The translations under genes were made by a program, and so were the position numbers. Source: JBCCQH01 sp039024435 (lineage in GTDB: Bacteria > Bacteroidota > Bacteroidia > J057 > JADKCL01). Taken from it: DNA of 64,000 nucleotides. This document shows positions 1 to 10,032 of this stretch, piece by piece; positions within the stretch are counted from its first letter, which is position 1, and each line of letters starts with the position of its first letter. The stretch is from contig JBCCQH010000028.1 of assembly GCA_039024435.1 (NCBI GenBank), forward strand, positions 1-64,000, given 5' to 3'. The notes under the pieces were generated by a model, which was given only the letters and a program-made list of their open reading frames with translations, made no database searches and was not told the origin of the DNA.

Positions 1-1577
1 ACAATGGCCCGCAACAGGCAACTGGTGGCGTAGGCGCGGGTCAGGCGCAACAGCGCCGGTTTTGCCCGGAATTCCGCCTCGTCCTGCGGCAGTTTCTTTA
101 GGGTCCGGAGTACCGCAACCGCTTCCTCCGCCATCTGCCGCGCCACCGGCGCAAACTCAGGATGGCGATCCGTGACCTCGGCCATCTCGGCCAGCATCAC
201 GCTCAATCCCTGGGATTTGCGCAGGGCCCGGAGCATGTCCAGTAGCATGATGTTGCCCGCACCCTCCCAGATGGGCAGCACCATGACATCGCGCATGATC
301 TTGGGCAATACCGTATCTTCGATGTAGCCCATGCCCCCCATCAATTCCATGCTTTCCCGGGCCAAATACACCGCCCGCTCCGCCGATTCGCGCTTGACCA
401 TCGGGGTGAGCAGCCGGAGCAATTGCGCTTCGTTGTCTTCGCCGTTTTCCGCCCGATCCAATGCCTCCACCGCACGCCACACCAGATGGAAATTCATCAG
501 GTTCAGCGCGCCCAGCTCCCACAGCTTTTCCCGCACCAGCGCATGCTCCAACGCATTTTTACCAAAAGTCCGCCGGAAGCTCAGGAATTGGTAAGCTTCC
601 ACCAAGGCGCGCCGCCCGCCCGCCAAGGCCGCCACCGAATTGTAGAGCCGGGACAGGTTGATCATTTGGGCCATGATCCGAAATCCTCCAAACTCCTCGC
701 CGATGAGCTTCGCCTCGGTGCCTTGCAGCAGACACTCGCCACTCGCCATGGAGCGGGTCCCCAGCTTGTCCTTTAGGCGAACGATATTCAACGGATTGCG
801 CTGCCCATTTGCTCGTTGTTTTTCCACCAGGAAAATGGACAACCCCGACGTACCGGTGCGTTCCGGATCGGTCCGAGCAAGGGCAAAAATGATGTCGGCG
901 TTGACGTTGCTGCAAAACCACTTTTCGCCGTACAAGCGGTAGCGATCCCCCGCGACCGGCTCCGCGCGGACCAGATTGGCCCCGACATCCGAGCCCCCGG
1001 CTTTTTCCGTCAAAAACATCGCTCCGGTGTAGAACTCCTCCGCCTTGTCGGTGTAAATGCGCGGCAGAAGGCGGTCCTTGTCCCCGTCCTCGGCAAATCG
1101 ATCCAGCAGCAGCGCTACCCCATCGGTCATGCAAAGCGGGCAATACTGCCCCGATTCCGCCATCGCAAACAGATACCCCGCCGCGAAGCCCATCCGGTGC
1201 CGTTCCCCGGCAAATTGCTGGCGCAGCCCGGGTTCCCATTTGATCCGCATCATCTGTGATTCCACCGCGATCCGCATCAACTCATCGTAAGCAGGGTGAA
1301 AGCGAATCTGATCAATTGCCTCGCCGAACCGGTTCCGCTTCACCAGTTCCGGACCTTGCTGGTCTGCGATCAGCGACAACTCGTCCATCACCTTCGCGGC
1401 CTGAACGCCCAACCGTTGCAGAGGCGCGCGCAAGTACTCTTGGGCCTTTGGGGTCAAAAAATCCCGCAGATAGCCGGAAAAGATGGCATCGCTGCTCAAG
1501 AAATTCTCGCTGGTACGGGCGCCCGGAGCGAGTACACGGTTGTTCGAGGTGGCGTCGATTTGGGGATTTGCTTCCAT
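1..1577 (-). CDS. Acyl-CoA dehydrogenase, AidB-like (3' end cut by window edge)
   Basis: FAD-dependent acyl-CoA dehydrogenase, expected to oxidise an acyl-CoA in the cytoplasm. The frame is open from the ATG at 1577 to base 1, about 525 residues, and the C-terminus lies outside the window. The family hallmark LTEKAGGSDVGAN is visible in the middle, followed by LYGEKWFCSN, which belongs to the substrate/FAD-binding beta domain. The N-terminal 150 residues (YLRDFLTPKAQEYLRAPLQ, FHPAYDELMRIAVE) resemble the extra N-terminal domain of AidB-type members rather than the short beta-oxidation enzymes. The last visible residues (LLRLTRAYATSCLLRAI) belong to the C-terminal helical domain. It is transcribed divergently from ftsY. 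The true substrate cannot be told; a DNA-alkylation-response role is only inherited from the AidB name. Confidence 0.85.
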   Translation of the reverse strand, partial: MEANPQIDATSNNRVLAPGARTSENFLSSDAIFSGYLRDFLTPKAQEYLRAPLQRLGVQAAKVMDELSLIADQQGPELVKRNRFGEAIDQIRFHPAYDELMRIAVESQMMRIKWEPGLRQQFAGERHRMGFAAGYLFAMAESGQYCPLCMTDGVALLLDRFAEDGDKDRLLPRIYTDKAEEFYTGAMFLTEKAGGSDVGANLVRAEPVAGDRYRLYGEKWFCSNVNADIIFALARTDPERTGTSGLSIFLVEKQRANGQRNPLNIVRLKDKLGTRSMASGECLLQGTEAKLIGEEFGGFRIMAQMINLSRLYNSVAALAGGRRALVEAYQFLSFRRTFGKNALEHALVREKLWELGALNLMNFHLVWRAVEALDRAENGEDNEAQLLRLLTPMVKRESAERAVYLARESMELMGGMGYIEDTVLPKIMRDVMVLPIWEGAGNIMLLDMLRALRKSQGLSVMLAEMAEVTDRHPEFAPVARQMAEEAVAVLRTLKKLPQDEAEFRAKPALLRLTRAYATSCLLRAI

Positions 1578-1751
1578 GCTTCAATTTACCGAATTTCTTG
1601 AATGCCGCGCGGCAGCGTCACGTACATTCGCCCAGAATCTATTTTTCTGGCCCGCGTCCCGGACAGCCATCCGCCGTGCAACCCGACTTTGCCGCCGAAT
1701 CCCGGCTTTTCCCGCGTGCGATGGGCGGTACAAAAGCCCGCTTTTTTTCGA

Positions 1752-1759
1752 TATATTTG
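1752..1759 (+). promoter_or_regulatory. Candidate -7 box of ftsY promoter
   Basis: TATATTTG matches the Bacteroidota -7 consensus TAnnTTTG and lies 74 bp before the ftsY start. No clear -33 TTG is seen at the usual spacing. Confidence 0.45.
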
Positions 1760-1833
1760 CACCTCTTTGGAAAAATGCCCCGCAAAACGGTAATTTCCAT
1801 CACTTACCACCGAAATCGCAACACTACAACTGC

Positions 1834-2814
1834 ATGGGACTCCTGGGATTCTTCGGCAAGAAGAAAAACAAAGAAAACCTCGACAAAGGGCTCGAAAAGA
1901 CCAAGAAATCGCTGCTCGGCCGGATTGGCAAGGCCATCGTGGGGAAATCGCGCCTCGACGATGATGTGCTCGACGAGCTCGAAGAGGTGCTGATTATGAG
2001 TGATGTGGGCGTAGATACCACGGTCAAAATCATCGACCGCATCCGCAAGCGCGCCGCCCGGGATAAATACGCCAATGCCAGCGAACTAGATTTCCTGCTC
2101 CGGGATGAGATTGCCCAGATGCTCCTGGAAAACAACCATGCCGATGCGGTAGACTACGCTGTCCCCGAAGTCACGCACGAAGGCGAAAAAGTTCCCTACG
2201 TGATCATGGTCGTTGGGGTCAACGGTGTGGGAAAAACCACCACAATTGGCAAATTGGCCCACCAATTCAAGCAAAAGGGCAAAACGGTTCTCCTCGGCGC
2301 CGGCGATACCTTTCGCGCGGCCGCCGTCGATCAACTCCGGATCTGGAGCGAACGGGTCGGCGTGCCCATGGTGGACAAAGGCATGCACGTCGCGCCCTCG
2401 ACCGTGGCCTTCGAAGCGGTAGAAGAAGGCATGCGACTAGGCGTGGACGTGGTGATCATCGATACCGCCGGTCGCCTGCAAACCAAGGTCAACCTCATGG
2501 CCGAACTCAGCAAAATCAAGCGCGCCATGGGCAAACGCCAAGCCGGTGCACCCCACGAAGTCTTGTTGGTCTTGGATGCCTCTACCGGCCAAAACGCCAT
2601 CCAGCAAGCCAAAGCCTTTACCGAAGCCACCGATGTCACGGCCCTCGCCCTCACCAAACTCGATGGTACCGCCAAAGGCGGCGTCGTGATCGGCATCTGT
2701 GACCAATTCAAAATCCCGGTCAAGTACATCGGCGTCGGCGAAGGCATCGACCACCTCCAGGTCTTCAATCCCAAAGCCTTCGCTGGATCGCTGTTTGGTG
2801 ACTCCGTAGAATGA
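1834..2814 (+). CDS. ftsY: Signal recognition particle receptor FtsY
   Basis: SRP-type GTPase that docks ribosome-SRP complexes at the inner membrane for co-translational insertion of membrane proteins. The protein is 326 residues. It has a short lysine-rich N-terminus (GFFGKKKNKENLDKGLEK) instead of the long acidic A domain of E. coli. The helical N domain comes next, then the G domain with GVNGVGKTTT (P-loop), DTAGR (G3) and TKLDGTAKGG (G4). The ATG at 1834 is preferred because it gives the expected MGLLGFFGKKK start; the open frame runs further upstream but that part has no family similarity and overlaps the promoter region. It converges on the alpha-2-macroglobulin gene, which ends 36 bp beyond. 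Confidence 0.97.
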   Translation: MGLLGFFGKKKNKENLDKGLEKTKKSLLGRIGKAIVGKSRLDDDVLDELEEVLIMSDVGVDTTVKIIDRIRKRAARDKYANASELDFLLRDEIAQMLLENNHADAVDYAVPEVTHEGEKVPYVIMVVGVNGVGKTTTIGKLAHQFKQKGKTVLLGAGDTFRAAAVDQLRIWSERVGVPMVDKGMHVAPSTVAFEAVEEGMRLGVDVVIIDTAGRLQTKVNLMAELSKIKRAMGKRQAGAPHEVLLVLDASTGQNAIQQAKAFTEATDVTALALTKLDGTAKGGVVIGICDQFKIPVKYIGVGEGIDHLQVFNPKAFAGSLFGDSVE

Positions 2815-2850
2815 AGTATTTCCCGTGATCCATTTCCAATTGAAAATTCA

Positions 2851-5800
2851 CTATTCCACTTTGCTTCGGGTTCCTTCGGAATGGGCGGTGAACTCGGGGG
2901 CGTACATGCACTGAATCGTGGCGATACCGTTCGAGAAGTTACCGGGGTGGATCACCCGCAAGGGGTATTCAAAGACGTATTTTCCCTTCCGCAGATAGGC
3001 AATGAAAAAATTCGTGGCTGCATCACGTGTGCTTTCGTAGTAGCCCAAGCCATCCTGGTATTTGTACTGCGAAAGCACGTTGATCGGTTCAAAGCCCGAA
3101 GCCCGCAAGTCCTTGAGGTGGACGTATTCGAGGTCCCGATCGCTTTCCAACACGATCCGCACCTTGAGTTTGTCCCCCGGTCGCAGTGCAGTCTGCTCCG
3201 CAATCGGGCGGATCTGGGGGCCCACCGGTGAATCTTCCTCCCGGAAAAGCTGCTTTTCTAGCTTGAGGTTGGTTTCCGCAAAGGTAATCTTGTCCAGTTG
3301 CTCAAAATACTGCCAATAGACCGCTCCCCAGGCGACGCCCTCGTTCGGATTGGTCACCTGGACCTCACCCATTTCCGGACGGATCTCTCCCCCACTCCAC
3401 GACGTTTTGAAGTACCCGGTACCCGCCTCGATCCGGGTGGCCGGATCGCGCAAAGGATCATAGACCTCCCCACCAATACTGACTTCGGCAAGTTTACTCT
3501 CCGCCAGCAGGTCAGTGCCGCGCAACAACAGCGCGTAGCACGCCTCGGCGGTGGCCTTGGTGGTTTTCCAGTCTTGGGTCTGCTTCTGCTTGAGCAGCCA
3601 GATCTTCATTTCCTCGACTGCCACCTGGTCCTCGGCCACCTCGTCGAACAGTTCGATCAGCAGCGCTTGGGTCTCAATCGGGGCTTCGTTCCAGTAGAGG
3701 CACCAGCGATTGGCGCGGGCCCAGTACATCCCCAACTCATCGTCCTTCAGGGCACGCTCACGGAGTGATTTCACGATGTCCATCGGCGTCGCAGACTCAC
3801 CCTGCCGGTGCAAAAGTAGCCCAATCATGCCCTGTTCGTATTTCCCGTATTCCGTCCAATACTGCTGGGCTTGCTTCCGGAAATAGTCGTACGCTGGCTG
3901 GGCGTTGGAGGCAATCTTCAAATCCGGGAAGAAGCTCCGCGCGTACATGGCCTGGATCTGCAACGGACGGAGATGTTGCTTTTCCCAGTCGACCTTCCGC
4001 TCCCGCAGCCGATCATAGTCCTTTTTCAACTCCCGATCCAGGTACCCGACGGCCTTCCGTACCATGTTCCAGGTGGCACGATCATCGCGCACTTTGGTCA
4101 CGCCCAAGCGGTCCAAGTGCCCCATGCCAGAAAGCACGTGCTGGGTAATGTGGCGGCTGGCCGGCATGCCCGGGAACCAGGACCAAGCTCCGTTGGAAAC
4201 CTGCGCTTTTTGCAATTTGCGCAGGGCCCGGCCCAATTCATTCCCCATGTGATTCAGGTCAAACAGCAATCCAATCCGCTGCTTGCGCTGGGTTTCATCC
4301 TGCGCTTGCAGCACCCAAGGCGTCTCTTCCAGCAACAGCGCCTTCAACTCCTGATTCTTTTCCAGGTTACTCGTCAAAGCTTCCTTTCCCTGGGCGGCCC
4401 AAGCGTCAAACACCCGCTTGATTTTCGGATGCGCATTGGCGACATGGGAGGCCAAGGCATTGGCGTAGTAGCGGCTGAAGATCTGCTCGGTGCATTCGTA
4501 GGGATAGTCCATCAAGTAGGGCAAGGCCTGCACCGCGTACCAAGCCGGATTTGAGGTGAATTCCAGGGTGTACTTGTGGTGGCGCAAGGTCGGGCTGCGG
4601 TGGTTCACCATTTTTTCAAAGGTAAAGGTCCGCGACTGCTTGGGGCGCACCGGCAGTGGCATCGACTCGGTGACCAGCATAGAGTTGAGCAGGACGGGTA
4701 CTGGGGCTTCTTCCCCATCGGTGAAGTTGCCGGCTTTGGCTTTTACGCGGTACGTGACGACCTGGACATCGGCCGGAATCTTGAGGCGCCAGGCCAGCGG
4801 GGCGCTGCGGCCTGGTTCGACCTTAAAATTGATCCGGGGCCGCTGATTGCTCAGTTTCAGGTCGATGGGCTGCATGGTAAGCGCATCAAACAGTTCCAAT
4901 GACGCCACCCCACTAAGGTTCCGCTCGGAGAGATTGGTCACCTTTGCGGTGAATTCGATTTCGTCGTTTTCCCGGAAAAAACGCGGGGGATTCGGCATGA
5001 CCATGAGGTCTTTCTGGGTCACCAGGCTCTTTTCCAGGTAGCGCATCTTGAGGTCTTTGGTGTGGGCCAAAAGCAGAATGCGCCAGCGGGTCAAGGCTTC
5101 CGGTACGGTAAATGACAGGATGACATTGCCCCGCTCATCGGTGCGCAGATCGGGATAGAAAAATGCCGTTTCGTTGAGGTTGGTGCGGACGGCAACTTCC
5201 CCCAAATCTTCGTTTCTTCCATCAGAATCCTTGTCCATCGGCCCATCCGGAGCCGCTTCCTCGCTTTTGGACGCGGCAAACTTTGCCATTCCCCTCGATT
5301 TTCCCTGGGTTTTGGCTGGGCTGGGAGGAGCCGCCGCGGTCTCGGCCAAATCAAAGCTAGATTCTTCTTGCTCCAGCATCATATCCCCAGCAAAGGAACT
5401 GGACCTGATCCCCCTCCGATACGATGCTCCCGGATAGTAACCAAACAAATGCAAGCTTTCGAGGCGTAGCCGGGGAGCCGGCGCAACCTCATTCCAATTC
5501 CGCTCCGCAAGCTGCCCGTAATACTGGGCAAAGCTTTTGCCTGACCTCCGGATCAGTTGCGCACTCCGCGTGGGCAGCGTATTCAGGTTCCATTGGGCCG
5601 ACTGAAAGGCATCCAGAGAGGCATCGTACATCGAGGCCACCAACTCCGCCGCGGCCGCTTCGCCGTCTGGTCCGGTAATCCGCAGGTTCCAAGATTCATC
5701 TTGTCCCGGCAATAGTTTATCGCGGAAGCTTTCGTAAACGATGTCCAGTTGCTTGTTCGTCCAGGGCACCACCACGGTTTCGGTGTGATGAAATGCCCGC

Positions 5801-8800
5801 CCGTGCTTGACTGCCGTCAAGTAATAAGAAAAATTTCCCCGATCCGATTCTTCAATCGGAATCTCTACTTGCCGGCGTTCATTACTCATTTTCAGCCATT
5901 TGCGATCAACGATCTTACCTTTTCGTCCAATCTCAAACAGCACCCACAATTCCACCTCCGCAGTGCCAATCGAGAAGCGGGCTGCCTGACCGGGCTCGCC
6001 TTGCCCCTGCTCTTTGGTGTACCATTCGATGGCGGGCAGGGGGATCGTCGGGCGGTCTGGAGCGTAAAGGGTGAAATATTTGACCACCTTCACCTCCGCA
6101 CCAAACTTGTCCTGCGTCACAAGTTCGGCTACGTATTTGCCCGGTTCCCAGCTTTTCAGGTCCGCTACCACCAGTTGATCCGACTTTTTCGAGTCAAAGG
6201 CTTTGCGGAATACCTGCCGATCCTTTTCCCAGGTCGGGGCTTCGTTTTCGCGCTGGTAGATGTCGTGGGGGAATTGGGCGTAGTAGTCCTCTCGGGTCAT
6301 CGTAAACTGATCGGGCACCTCCCAAAGCCGTTCGCGAAAGCGGCGTTCCGGCACTGACAGGCGGTGAATGGTCACCGTCCCCCGCGCGGCTTCAAACTCG
6401 CCGTTCAGGTTGCGGGTGACGAGGGAAAAGGTGTCCTGCTCCCCCTGGGCGACAGTTTCGGGGATCGCGAGGTCCGCCGACAGCGCGAGGTAACCGACCG
6501 CGACCGAAACCTCCGCACTGTGGGTCTCACCGGTAATGTCGACCACGTCGGCGTAGACTTGGTAGGTAAATTGCGGCTTCAGTTCGGGGGAGACTTTGGG
6601 ATCGGGGGCGGCGGAAAAGCTGATTTCAAATTTGCCTTCACCATTGGTCTCGGTCCGACCATTGGTGATTTCGACGGTCTCCGACCGGGGCAGAACCCGC
6701 CCCCAAAACCGGTAGCGCCGGTAGGGAAAGGATGTACTGCGCACTACCCGGTATTTGACCTCCGCCCCATCGATGTTGGAGCCGGCGTAGGCCTGGGCCT
6801 GTCCGACGACCTTTACTTCATCGTTCAGGCGGAAACTGCCCTTGATCGGGTCAAACTTGACTTCAAACTTGGGACGCTTGTATTCCTCGACCCGGATCCG
6901 GGTCTGGCTATTTAGGCTTTTGAGTTGATAGATGCCGTTCAAGCCGCCTTGCGGCGCCACAAAGGAACCGTGACAAGTGCCGTATTCGTTGGTTACCAGA
7001 TTGAGGGTCCCAACCTCCTGCCAATTGGGATTGTACAATTGCACGACTAGATTTTCGTGGGGGACGATGCGCGTCTTCTCCTCCAAGGTTTCCAACAGCA
7101 TCGCCTTGAAAAAGATCGTCTGTCCGGGGCGGTAAATCGCCCGGTCCGTGAAAAAGGCCACTCTGCGCCGGGCCTTGGGTCGGGGACGCTGACCCCAGAT
7201 ATTCCAGGAATCGTCCAGGCGCAATCGGTCACCTTGGTAGCGAAAATCCAGTACAAAGCCCGATTCGCGGTTCCCTTCCCGGCGTTTACTCACCGAAAAC
7301 ATGCCATCGGAATCGCTCCGCAGGGTCTCGGCTTTCCGGTATTGATAGCGCTGGCGGTCGTAGTCGTACGAGCGGTACTTCACCTGGGCTTCCACGCCGG
7401 CCAAGGGGGTGCCAGTGCCCCGATCAACTACTACGAATTCGATTCCCTGCCCGTAGGGCAGGTCCCGGTAGGTGTAGCTCAATCGGCTGCTCCAAAGCAG
7501 GGAATAACTGACACCGTGACCTTCGGTGGCAAAAGCTTCGTTGTCGGCGATGAGCAACGCATATTGGCCGCTGGGAACCCCGGGAACGGCGATTTCGGCG
7601 CGGTGCCGGTTGAAGTCTTCGGTTCCGGGGAGTTGGGCCTTCCAGGATTGGACTGGCGCCGGCTGATTCAGCAATTGAACCGCTTCCGGCCCCGACAACT
7701 GCGCGAGGTCATCCGCCATTTGCTCGGTCACCGGGACGAGCTTGCACCAGATTTGGGCGACATTGCGGTATTGTACCAAGGCCCGAAATGGCTGATCGGG
7801 CAGGTTAATGATTTCATTTCGGTGGGTGATTTCCCGCGTCGCAATTCGATCTTTCAGGTTGCGGCAGCGCCCCGCACCGTAGGAATCAGGAAAGTCTTCG
7901 ATGGTGGTGAGACAGATTTCGTGTGCTTTGCGATTGGCCGCCTGGGCCTCGGCGTCCACCCCCAGGGGATCCGCCGATTCCCCGATCCAGTGATGGTACT
8001 CCGCAATTTCGTAGGCTACCGTCGCCGAATTTTGGTCATTTGCCAGGGATGCCTGGAGGGCTTCCAGTCCCGCCAGATAGGCACTGTCTTTGTCCGCCAG
8101 GACCGATTTTTCCCGGGCGAAGCCCAGGCGGGCCAGGTCGACCAGGACGCGGGCGGCGGCTTGGGCGTCGTGGGCGTGGGCGCGGGTCAATTCCTGGTAG
8201 ATCCGCAAACTGTGGCGCACAGTTGACTGGGTATCCGGGCTTTCCCAGGTCAGATCGGCAAAGGTGGCGGCATCGGCAAATGCTTCCGGGGTGCGCAGTT
8301 GAAAGGCAAAGACGGGCTGGGGCAGGTTTTGGATGTCGTTGCGAAAGACTTCCAGGGCGCGGTGGGCCAGCAAGTCGTACAGCGTGGGGCGGTAAATGCG
8401 GAAATCGGGATGCGTATCCAGCACTGCTTCCAGATAGCCCACGTCGGTCCGCTGCAGGCTGTCGGCATTTTCCAGGGAAGCCAGGAAAAGGCGGGTGCTC
8501 TCGTCGATGATTTTGCGCAGGTCCCAGGTGCTCGGGTCATCCGGATTGACTTCGAAATCCGCGGTTTCGGTGCGCTCGGCAAAGCGCCAGGCATTTTCTT
8601 GGTAGTAGCCCCAATAGTGCTGGGCCAAAAGCGATTGCAGAACGGGCTTCACCGGGAATTCAGCGGTGGTGATTTCCCGCTTGACCAATTGGATGCCGTT
8701 GATGAGGGGCTGTTCCTCGATTTCGGAATTGAACTTTAGCAGATGAATGACGCACTTGATCTGCTGGGCGTGGTTCTGCTCGGATTTGGCTTTTGCGTAA

Positions 8801-9015
8801 ATCTGCTCCACCAATTCGAGGGCGGATTTCGGGAGGGCTTTTTGTTCCAGGAAATCGACGCGGGCCCAGTCTTCCGGGTAGGAATCACCGGGAACGAGCT
8901 TGTACATTTCGGGCGGGGTGTCGGACATAGGTAAAATTTGGTTGAAAAGGATACTGCCAAACCCTCCAACGACGATGAATAAGAGGACGGTCAGTAAAAC
9001 GCTGCGTTTTTTCAT
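2851..9015 (-). CDS. Giant alpha-2-macroglobulin family protein with thioester motif
   Basis: A 2054-residue bacterial alpha-2-macroglobulin, thought in this family to trap attacking proteases by covalent capture at the cell envelope. The N-terminus has a hydrophobic segment (residues 5-28, no lipobox cysteine), so it is probably anchored or exported by a signal peptide. Helical/TPR-like sequence fills the first 400 residues, followed by serial MG beta-sandwich domains, one of which contains FFTDRAIYRPGQTIFFKA, the typical MG2 signature. The A2M core (LRTDERGNVILSFTVPEALTRW) lies near residue 1270. The thioester motif CTEQ is present at Cys1508, inside PYECTEQIFSRYYANALA, so the reactive bond can form. 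No cognate penicillin-binding protein 1C gene is adjacent, unlike the enterobacterial YfhM arrangement. The long low-complexity acidic/Ala stretch before the A2M domain could be the bait region. Confidence 0.93.
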   Translation of the reverse strand: MKKRSVLLTVLLFIVVGGFGSILFNQILPMSDTPPEMYKLVPGDSYPEDWARVDFLEQKALPKSALELVEQIYAKAKSEQNHAQQIKCVIHLLKFNSEIEEQPLINGIQLVKREITTAEFPVKPVLQSLLAQHYWGYYQENAWRFAERTETADFEVNPDDPSTWDLRKIIDESTRLFLASLENADSLQRTDVGYLEAVLDTHPDFRIYRPTLYDLLAHRALEVFRNDIQNLPQPVFAFQLRTPEAFADAATFADLTWESPDTQSTVRHSLRIYQELTRAHAHDAQAAARVLVDLARLGFAREKSVLADKDSAYLAGLEALQASLANDQNSATVAYEIAEYHHWIGESADPLGVDAEAQAANRKAHEICLTTIEDFPDSYGAGRCRNLKDRIATREITHRNEIINLPDQPFRALVQYRNVAQIWCKLVPVTEQMADDLAQLSGPEAVQLLNQPAPVQSWKAQLPGTEDFNRHRAEIAVPGVPSGQYALLIADNEAFATEGHGVSYSLLWSSRLSYTYRDLPYGQGIEFVVVDRGTGTPLAGVEAQVKYRSYDYDRQRYQYRKAETLRSDSDGMFSVSKRREGNRESGFVLDFRYQGDRLRLDDSWNIWGQRPRPKARRRVAFFTDRAIYRPGQTIFFKAMLLETLEEKTRIVPHENLVVQLYNPNWQEVGTLNLVTNEYGTCHGSFVAPQGGLNGIYQLKSLNSQTRIRVEEYKRPKFEVKFDPIKGSFRLNDEVKVVGQAQAYAGSNIDGAEVKYRVVRSTSFPYRRYRFWGRVLPRSETVEITNGRTETNGEGKFEISFSAAPDPKVSPELKPQFTYQVYADVVDITGETHSAEVSVAVGYLALSADLAIPETVAQGEQDTFSLVTRNLNGEFEAARGTVTIHRLSVPERRFRERLWEVPDQFTMTREDYYAQFPHDIYQRENEAPTWEKDRQVFRKAFDSKKSDQLVVADLKSWEPGKYVAELVTQDKFGAEVKVVKYFTLYAPDRPTIPLPAIEWYTKEQGQGEPGQAARFSIGTAEVELWVLFEIGRKGKIVDRKWLKMSNERRQVEIPIEESDRGNFSYYLTAVKHGRAFHHTETVVVPWTNKQLDIVYESFRDKLLPGQDESWNLRITGPDGEAAAAELVASMYDASLDAFQSAQWNLNTLPTRSAQLIRRSGKSFAQYYGQLAERNWNEVAPAPRLRLESLHLFGYYPGASYRRGIRSSSFAGDMMLEQEESSFDLAETAAAPPSPAKTQGKSRGMAKFAASKSEEAAPDGPMDKDSDGRNEDLGEVAVRTNLNETAFFYPDLRTDERGNVILSFTVPEALTRWRILLLAHTKDLKMRYLEKSLVTQKDLMVMPNPPRFFRENDEIEFTAKVTNLSERNLSGVASLELFDALTMQPIDLKLSNQRPRINFKVEPGRSAPLAWRLKIPADVQVVTYRVKAKAGNFTDGEEAPVPVLLNSMLVTESMPLPVRPKQSRTFTFEKMVNHRSPTLRHHKYTLEFTSNPAWYAVQALPYLMDYPYECTEQIFSRYYANALASHVANAHPKIKRVFDAWAAQGKEALTSNLEKNQELKALLLEETPWVLQAQDETQRKQRIGLLFDLNHMGNELGRALRKLQKAQVSNGAWSWFPGMPASRHITQHVLSGMGHLDRLGVTKVRDDRATWNMVRKAVGYLDRELKKDYDRLRERKVDWEKQHLRPLQIQAMYARSFFPDLKIASNAQPAYDYFRKQAQQYWTEYGKYEQGMIGLLLHRQGESATPMDIVKSLRERALKDDELGMYWARANRWCLYWNEAPIETQALLIELFDEVAEDQVAVEEMKIWLLKQKQTQDWKTTKATAEACYALLLRGTDLLAESKLAEVSIGGEVYDPLRDPATRIEAGTGYFKTSWSGGEIRPEMGEVQVTNPNEGVAWGAVYWQYFEQLDKITFAETNLKLEKQLFREEDSPVGPQIRPIAEQTALRPGDKLKVRIVLESDRDLEYVHLKDLRASGFEPINVLSQYKYQDGLGYYESTRDAATNFFIAYLRKGKYVFEYPLRVIHPGNFSNGIATIQCMYAPEFTAHSEGTRSKVE

Positions 9016-9172
9016 GCGGAGAGACGGTTGTGGAATCTGAAATTAATAAAAATAGAAGCTTGTTTTTGGGTAGGGTGCGCCGTCGGCAGCAATTCCACAA
9101 ATGCGCGGGGTTTTTGCGAAGAATTCCCGGCTCCCGCTTGATCGTTTCGGCGATGCTCATTAGTATTGATCG

Positions 9173-9943
9173 ATGGTCCCGCTCTCCAAAGCCAAGCGCA
9201 AACTCTTCCGCAGCCTCCAGCAAAAAAAGTTCCGGCAGCGGGAAGGGCGTTTTCTTTTGCCGGGCAAGAAACTGCTCGGCGAAGCTTTGCGGGCCGGGTG
9301 GCCGGTCGAATGGGTCGTCGCCACGGAAGGCACGGTGGTCGCCGAGGTTCCGCCGGATCGAATCCTAGGAACTGATATTTCCACCCTGCGGGAGTTGAGC
9401 GGGCAGGTGCAACCCGAGGGCATCGTCGCGGTAGTGCGCATTCCCCCGGAAAAATCGTACTCGCAAATCTCCCAAGCGGCTGAGATGCCGCCCCTCACTG
9501 GACCGGCTTTTGTCCTGGACGGTGTTTCGGATCCGGGCAACCTGGGCACCCTGATTCGAACCGCCGACGGGATGGGCTTTGAGGCGATCATTGCGGGACC
9601 AGGTACCGCCGATATCTTCAATCCCAAGGTGCTCCGCAGTTCCATGGGCTCGATCTTCCGCTTGCGGGTGATCTATTTGGCGGACTTGCCGGGCTGGCTG
9701 AACGCGGTCGCGGAACGCGTCTGCATCGCCGATATGGGCGGCATTCCCCTCCCCGAACCCCGCTTCCTTAACCGCCCCTTCATCGTGCTCGGCAACGAAG
9801 CCAATGGGGTCTCCCCCGCGATCAAAGCGCTCCCAGGCACGCTTCCGGTCAGCATCCCGGGCCGGGGGGGCGCGGAAAGCCTCAACGTCGCGGTCTCCGG
9901 TGCGGTATTGGCTTGGGAAATGATGCGGGCACGCGGCGAGTGA
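9173..9943 (+). CDS. TrmH/SpoU-family RNA 2'-O-methyltransferase
   Basis: S-adenosylmethionine-dependent methyltransferase of the SPOUT class acting on ribose 2'-OH of rRNA or tRNA. The protein is 256 residues: an N-terminal substrate-binding domain (SKAKRKLFRSLQQKKFRQRE) followed by the knotted catalytic domain. Motif 1 is LDGVSDPGNLGTLIRTADG (conserved N and R), motif 2 is IVLGNEANGVS, and motif 3 is PGRGGAESLNVAVSGAVLAWE (conserved S-L-N), all three diagnostic. It is divergent from the alpha-2-macroglobulin gene across 157 bp. The exact target nucleotide cannot be told from sequence; RlmB-like rRNA methylation is the commonest function. Confidence 0.92.
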   Translation: MVPLSKAKRKLFRSLQQKKFRQREGRFLLPGKKLLGEALRAGWPVEWVVATEGTVVAEVPPDRILGTDISTLRELSGQVQPEGIVAVVRIPPEKSYSQISQAAEMPPLTGPAFVLDGVSDPGNLGTLIRTADGMGFEAIIAGPGTADIFNPKVLRSSMGSIFRLRVIYLADLPGWLNAVAERVCIADMGGIPLPEPRFLNRPFIVLGNEANGVSPAIKALPGTLPVSIPGRGGAESLNVAVSGAVLAWEMMRARGE

Positions 9944-9944
9944 G

Positions 9945-10014
9945 CAATTTGCCAAATCCCTCGGCAAAAAATCCTCCCCGAGCCCACACCGAGCCCTCCG
10001 GATACGGCAAATTG
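9945..10014. repeat. Inverted repeat spanning the TrmH / TPR-gene gap
   Basis: CAATTTGCC (9945-9953) and GGCAAATTG (10006-10014) are perfect 9-bp inverted copies enclosing 52 bp. They begin directly after the methyltransferase stop and end 18 bp before the next start. No T-run follows, so this is not a classical terminator. Confidence 0.4.
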
Positions 10015-10032
10015 TTATAAATTGATCGCACT

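Noticed and set aside
9028..9100. TTGTGGAAT ... ATTCCACAA inverted pair between alpha-2-macroglobulin and TrmH genes
   Set aside because: Nine-base arms separated by 55 bases in a short gap; could be chance, and no regulator or consensus links to it.
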